From contig JAKSXM010000007.1 in the NCBI GenBank assembly GCA_022575985.1, positions 60,604,501 to 60,668,500 of the forward strand: a stretch of 64,000 bases of DNA, written 5' to 3'. The notes below the pieces were generated by a model that worked only from the letters and a program-made list of their open reading frames with translations, was not told where the DNA came from and made no database searches. Below are positions 58,984 through 64,000 of the stretch, one piece after another. Origin of the DNA: Anagrus nilaparvatae. Its lineage: Eukaryota; Arthropoda; Insecta; Hymenoptera; Mymaridae. A program made the position numbers and the translations under genes. Positions within the stretch are counted from its first letter, which is position 1. Each line of letters opens with the position of its first letter.

Positions 58984-59638
58984 TGTTCGGAGTCCTGCAA
59001 GGGAATATGAACAAAACAAAGGTCAGCTTGCTGACCTTTTGCTCGATCAGCTCGCGGGCGAGACAGACTCTAGTGTCGTCTTGCTATCCGAGCCTCTTCG
59101 CAATAGGAACCAGCATTTCTGGTTAACCGATGACACAGGCCGGTGCGCTATATGGCTACGAGGTCGTGCTCAGACGCCTACGTCCCGACATGGAAAAGGC
59201 AACTGCCACGTCTGGGCTAAGTGCGGTGATACAACTTTCATTAGTTGTTATTTGTCACCGAATGACACTATTGGGGTGTTCACCGCAAAGCTGGCCTCAT
59301 TGGAGGAAACGATAAGGGAAGTCTCTAGCAATATCATATTTGCTGGGGACTTAAATGCCAGGGTCGTGGAATGGGGAATGCCAACCACGAACCGTAGGGG
59401 AACGTTGATCCTAGAGATGGCCGCTAGAACTGATCTGGTGGTCATGAACTCTGGTAACAATCCAACCAACGTAAGGCCAGGCTTTGGCGAATCGATCCCT
59501 GATGTCACTTTTGCCTCGGCCGGGCTGGCAGGAAGAGTGGGCGGTTGGAGGGTGATGGATGGAGCCAATGGCAGCGATCATAATTACATCACCTTCAAAG
59601 TGCGTGATAGGGTTGTTAATCGGCCCCAATGTTAAACA
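58981..59638 (+). pseudogene. Retrotransposon ORF2, endonuclease domain only, 3'-truncated
   Basis: It starts MFGVLQGNMNKTK near 58983, then changes frame at about 59015 and continues QLADLLLDQLAGETDSSVVL. The APE-type endonuclease is recognisable by LLSEPLRNRN, NIIFAGDLNARVVEWGMP and GSDHNYITF, ending VNRPQC and a stop at 59633. All reverse transcriptase sequence is missing. The break coincides closely with the beginning of a family F repeat at about 59640-59701. Loss of the 3' end is unusual, since target-primed reverse transcription normally loses the 5' end; a deletion or insertion afterwards is implied. Confidence 0.85.
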
Positions 59639-59700
59639 AAAATGTGCTGCATTGGTGGATATAGAGTGACCTTAAATTTAAAAAAAACTTTTAAGTGTAT

Positions 59701-60105
59701 ACTCCAGTCAAAATACGGGGAGGGGGGTTGTGATATTACTGGCAACCACCAGATTTGGTCTAATATAGGTTTTTTGGGTCGTTGATCACAAATTTCAAGA
59801 TCATTTTGTAAAGAAATGTGTGGAACACCCTTAAATTTGCAAAAACTCCACCCAAAATGGAGCATTTTTTATATAATCGTTCTTTTAGTGCCTAGATTCG
59901 GCCCATATGGGTTTCTTGGGTTGCTGATTAAGAATTTTGGTGATTTATTTATGTAAAATTAATATTATACCCTTAAATTAACTTAAATTGCAAAAATAGC
60001 AGAGATAGACGTTTTAAGGATAGTTTTAGTCAATTTAAGGGTGTTCCGCACATTGCTTTACAAAATGACCCCGAAATTCGTAATCAGCAATAGTAAAAAC
60101 CTATA
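59701..60105. mobile_element. Foldback element (family F), copy 4, short form
   Basis: The left end actccagtcaaaatacgggg with caaccaccagatttggtcta and gttttttgggtcgttgatca matches copy 3. The right side (gggtgttccgcacattgctt, then ccccgaaattcgtaatcagc) is its inverse. About 400 bp with one or two subunits per arm. It abuts the truncated retrotransposon. Confidence 0.7.
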
Positions 60106-61250
60106 CTCGCCTATATTAGCCGTAGCACGAAAGAATATTATATATTCCTTGGTAGCACCATGTGGTATCTATACATAAATTATATGATTAATCCAGCCTA
60201 TTGTTCGTTTATTTCTCAAGTAAGATCTTGAAGATTATAATTAATCAATTTAAAAAATATATTTTTCATCTATAAACTTATTTACAAATTCTTGTTGTTC
60301 ACTACATCAAAACGAATCATTTGATACGTAAAAAATCTCTAATAATTGTAATTCATCCTCTATATCAATTAAGTCATCCTCGATGTCTTCAAAAAATTCG
60401 TCTCTCCCGGTTTTCTCTCCCTGAGAAAGTTTCTGGATCCGTCGCTAATAGGTTTACTATAAAAATTGCATAAAAAGTAAGGCCTGAATATTTTTAAATG
60501 GTATTTAAATTGCAAACTTGAAAAAACTAAAACAGAATATTTTTTAAATTGGAGTTAAAAAGTGGCCTTTGTCAAATATATTGTGGGCCTTTAAAATGTT
60601 TAATATAAGCTTTAAAATATTTTAGGTAAATTTCAGAAATGTTTCATAATACCCGAAATATTTAATTACTAAGAAATTAAATCTAGTCTTGAAAATTAGA
60701 TTAAAAATTTATAATATAAATATTTTAAATAAACAAGCAAATTCCAGAAAGTATACAAGCTGATTTGCTTTCAGAAAAAAAGATTCTCAATTGAAATTTT
60801 TTTCAAACAAAAATAAAAAATTCTTACCAGCTAGCAGATATCTGAAATTGAGGATGAGCGTTCGGCAACTAAAATTTTAAGCTTTTAAAACAACCAAATA
60901 TTTTTTAAGTATTTGAAAAAAATCATTCAGCCAGAGATTATTATTTAAAATTTTAAGAAACAATTTAAAAACGTACTACTTTGCTTCGAAGATCAAGAAG
61001 AACGAACATAAAAAATTCAGAAAATGTATTTACCCAGTCCCATAACATCCAGTTAAATATTGTTATAAATGAAATATTTCTGATTGGTTATAAATTTCGA
61101 CAGTGATTATTATTGTCAAAGATAATAATCAATTCATAGACAATAGTTCTTGTATAATAATAGAATCTTTGTAGTCTCTTTGATAATTATCACAGGCCCA
61201 CAAAAAAAAAGTCGAAACCCAGAAGGTAGACCTGGCTAACTTTACGTTTT
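60106..61250. other. AT-rich intergenic sequence, no gene seen
   Basis: The only structure noted is a small hairpin at about 61100-61135 (gattattattgtcaaagata, then ataatcaatt). No coding or transposon protein. Confidence 0.45.
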
Positions 61251-61299
61251 TTGGTGTTCTAATTCCAAATTTTCCATCCAAAATTCGATTTGATTGTCC

Positions 61300-61815
61300 A
61301 GTTTCCCCCCAGCATCCCCCTGGGGGAGTTAAAAATAAGTTTTTTATAAAAATTTAAAATTAGTGCATATTCTTAGTTATTTTGGTGTAAAATTACCAAA
61401 AATATTTATGCGAACTGTTTTCGAACTCCAGTAACTAGACCCCCTAGGGGTCAAAAACTGATTTTAGTAAAAAATTCAAACTAATGTAAATACTTTGGTC
61501 TTTTTTGTAGGAAAACTAAAAATATTTATGCAATTATTTGTCAACTTCCGGTGAATCCCTTAAATACCCCTAGTATCGGTTACCATACCCCCAAGGGGTC
61601 AGAAACTGATTTTTAGTAAAAAATTAAAATTAGTGCATATTCTTTGGTGTTTTGGTGTAGGAAAATTTAAATCATTTATGCAAACCTCGTATGAGCCCAC
61701 TCGATATTGGTCACCACTCTTCTAGGGGTCAAATACTGGTTTTTTGTAAGATTTTAATTTTAATGCATATTTCTAGATATATCAAAGTATGTAATAAAAA
61801 AATATTTATGAGAAC
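61300..61815 (+). repeat. Tandem repeat, about four units of 115-140 bp
   Basis: The units begin with a short C/G palindrome (cccctaggggtc, cccccaaggggtc, ttctaggggtc) and continue aaaaactgattttagtaaaa, then ttaaaattagtgcatattct, ttggtgttttggtgtaggaa and tatttatgcaaac. The first unit (about 61305, ccccctgggggag) is the most diverged. An inverse unit closes the window at 63900-64000, so the array borders both sides of the inverted gene pair. Confidence 0.75.
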
Positions 61816-61978
61816 TATTTTAAATACTCATTTCAGGCACAAATCCAATTCTAGCTCATTTGTAAGATGGTGAAAAATTCGTGCTTTATAAAAATTATAT
61901 AAATTGCAAAATATTTGGACATTTGGTATTTATTTATGACAAATTATGGTGACGTACTCTCTTACTTTTACATGATCT

Positions 61979-63176
61979 TCAAAGTTTACAAGGGGCTTTT
62001 CTTTTCAATTTTTTTTCCTGTTTTACATTTTCTTCTTTGTCACCGTCTTCTGATAAATCTCTTTTTAAACTCCAACAATAGTCAGCCAACATTCTTTCAT
62101 CCCACCTACCTTAGTATCGCTTTTCCATTACCTTAATGTCCTGGTGGAATCTTTCACCCTGTTCTTCACTCTAGTTGCCTAAATTGCTCGGAAAATAATC
62201 TACACGTGTTTCAAGATAGTGCAGTTTTACATTCATTGGGCAACCATGCTCTTTATAATTTTCAAGCAACTTTTTTATTTCCTCTTTGTAATTTTCACTT
62301 TTGTGATTACCTAAAAAATTTTCAGATACAAATTTGAAACTCTCCCAAGCATTTTTCTGTTTATTTTCCATGCATTTTATGAACTCAGTGTCTCGAAAAA
62401 GTTTGCGAATTTCAGGACCATCAAAAACACCTGCTTTAATCTTAGCGTCTGTTTTTTCGGGAATTTTTGCTGTATATACTTATATGCTTTACTCACTTTT
62501 CTATCTAATGCTCTGACGAACTGCTTCATTAAACCAAGTTTTAAGTGGAGAGGAGGAGAAGCATATTCTGAGGTGGTACTAAGGGTTCATGGATAATGTT
62601 TGCTGTACCTGGAGTTAAGGAACTTCGAACAGCCCAATCCTTATTTATATAATGATTCTGGCGATCGCGACTGTCAAACATACACAAAAAGCATGAATAC
62701 TTAGTAAAACCTGCTTGTTGCCCTAACAAGATAGATATTATTTTCAAATCCCCACAAATTTTCCAATTGTGATCCTTATACTTTATTTTTTCAAGAATAA
62801 ATTTCATTGTTTCATATTCTTCTGACATATTTACAGAATGAGCTATTGGTATTGAAGCTAGTACATTGGTATTATGTAAGAGGACAGCCTTTAGACTGCG
62901 TAAAGAAGAGTCAATAAAAAGTCTCTATTCTTCACTTTTATAAATATCGGGCTCAAAGCTGTTAATAAGACCTTTGACATCTGTGCAATACACAAGAGAC
63001 TCTTCTTTTTTAAAAAAAGGTAGCAACTCTTTGTCTCGATTTCGATAGTAGGAACTTGATGTATCTTTTGTCGTAAGTCCATCATGTTTCATTTCTGATG
63101 CAAGATATTCTGCAGCATCTTTAGCTAATCCTAGGTTTCTGACAATGTCATTTAATTTTGCTTGATTCCATTTCAT
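61979..63176 (-). pseudogene. Uncharacterised repeat-borne protein, full-length copy, decayed
   Basis: The frame opens at 63176 (MKWNQAKLNDIVRNLGLAKD) and passes FFKKEESLVYCTDVKGLI. A TAG at about 62922-62924 stands where related proteins have Trp (SEE*RLFIDSS). It continues ASIPIAHSVNMSEEYETMKF, NWKICGDLKIISILLGQQAG and TKYSCFLCMFDSRDRQNHYI to 62541. After a frameshift come SPPLHLKLGLMKQFVRALDR, a second frameshift, KAGVFDGPEIRKLF, NAWESFKFVSENFLGN and HYLETRVDYFPSNLGN. Two further stops precede the Lys-rich end (KLKRKAPCKL, stop 61979-61981). From memory it resembles a widespread uncharacterised arthropod/cnidarian repeat family with an FLCLWDSR-type motif; function unknown. A CxxC (CFLC) and conserved Asp/Trp residues hint at an enzyme, but I cannot assign one. 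Confidence 0.7.
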
Positions 63177-63224
63177 TCCATTCCATCTTCATCCATAAAA
63201 ATTACCTTTAAACTTTTTCCATAC

Positions 63225-63690
63225 ACTGAATTCATAAAATGCATGGAAAATATATATAGAGAAAAATGCTTGGGAAAGTTTTAACCATGTAGTTCAATAT
63301 TTTTTAATTAGAGACAAAAGTGACGATTTCATAGAGGAAATAAAAAAATTGCTTGAAAATTATAAAGAGCTTGGTTACCTAATGAATGTAAAACTGCACT
63401 ATCTTGAAACACATATAGATTAATCCCGAGCAATTTAGGTGACTACAGTGAGAAACAGGGTGAAAGATTCCAACAGGACATTAAGGTAATAGAAAAGCGA
63501 TATCAAGGTAGGTGGGACAAAAGATTTATCAGAAGACAGCGAGGAAGAAGAGAATGTAAAAAGCGAAATAAAATTGAAAAGAAAAGCACCGTGTAAACTT
63601 AGAAGGTCTTTTAAAAGTAAAAGAGTACTCATTTTTCGTAAACCAAATTTCCCAGTATTTTGCAATTTATATTAAATTTTTATAAAGAAC
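63225..63690 (+). pseudogene. Second, inverted copy of the uncharacterised gene (C-terminal half)
   Basis: On the + strand, ttcataaaatgcatggaaaa opens a copy of the C-terminal part of the 61979-63176 gene: NAWESFNHVVQYFLIRDKSD, then EEIKKLLENYKELGYLMNVK and LHYLETHID with a stop at 63421. Then, in shifted frames, SEKQGERFQQDIKVIEKRYQ and RWDKRF, with part of the ADYCW segment deleted. It has its own deletions and stops. The copies point towards each other, with the N-terminal half of the - strand copy between them. Confidence 0.7.
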
Positions 63691-64000
63691 GAATTTTTGA
63701 CCACCTAACATATGAGCTAGAATTGAATTTGTGCCTGAAATGAGTATTTAAAAGAGTTCTCATAAACATTTTTTCATTACATACTCCAAAATAGCTAGAA
63801 ATGAACATTAAAATTGAAATCTTACAAATAACTAGTATTTGACGCCTAGAGTTGTGGTGAATAACATCAAGTGGGCAAGGTGTAAGGACTCATATGAGGT
63901 TTAAAATAAGTTTGCATAAATGATTTGAATTTTCCTAAACCAAAACACCAAAGAATTTGCACTAATTTTAATTTTTTATTAAAAATCCGTTTTTGACCCC
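63691..64000. repeat. Inverse copy of the 61520-61860 flank, running off the window
   Basis: gagctagaattgaatttgtg, gcctgaaatgagtatttaaa and gttctcataaacattttttc match the reverse complement of 61790-61865. The final 100 bp is an inverse tandem-repeat unit (tttgcataaatgatttgaat, ccaaaacaccaaagaatttg), ending ttttgacccc. The inverted repeat therefore exceeds 0.7 kb and continues beyond 64000. Confidence 0.75.

Overview
This window looks like a piece of an insect nuclear genome. It is very AT-rich, its genes are split by short GT-AG introns, and it carries insect-type families: a tandem array of Delta-class-like glutathione S-transferases (GSTs), a broken odorant receptor and a small secreted Kazal-type protein. 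The very low GC content and the GST sequences would fit a hymenopteran, perhaps a braconid parasitoid wasp, but that placement is weak inference. I saw no rRNA, tRNA, CRISPR or prokaryotic features.

Layout. From 1 to 42449 there are six GST genes, all on the + strand. They share one architecture: five coding exons of about 141, 59, 142, 165 and 144-156 nt with identical intron phases. GST-1 shows only its last two exons because its 5' part lies before the window. GST-2 to GST-6 have complete reading frames of 216-220 residues. GST-1 and GST-2 come from a recent segmental duplication that also copied intron 3 and the 3' flank. GST-3 and GST-4 share a TATA/Inr promoter and an untranslated first exon. 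GST-5 and GST-6 have lost glutathione-site residues and are probably functionally diverged. A Kazal gene on the - strand sits between GST-3 and GST-4.

From about 42.5 kb onwards the window is mostly repeats. It holds R1/jockey-type non-LTR retrotransposon remnants, and an odorant receptor pseudogene (49479-54836) whose long intron contains nested inverted-repeat elements with a hAT transposase at the core. Further on are a GC-richer R1-clade-like element cut off after its endonuclease domain (56400-59638), and an inverted pair of copies of an uncharacterised repeat-borne gene with tandem repeats at the outer edges (61250-64000).

Many palindromic elements fill introns and gaps. Several have recoverable insertion footprints: 8-bp duplications at 7419-8783 and 13843-14442, TTAA at 28006-28533 and 55097-55804, and a solo LTR with a 4-bp duplication at 7536-8569. 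These allow the order of insertion to be read directly. The GSTs are presumably cytosolic detoxification enzymes expanded by tandem duplication; the rest of the window records repeat invasion and decay around them.
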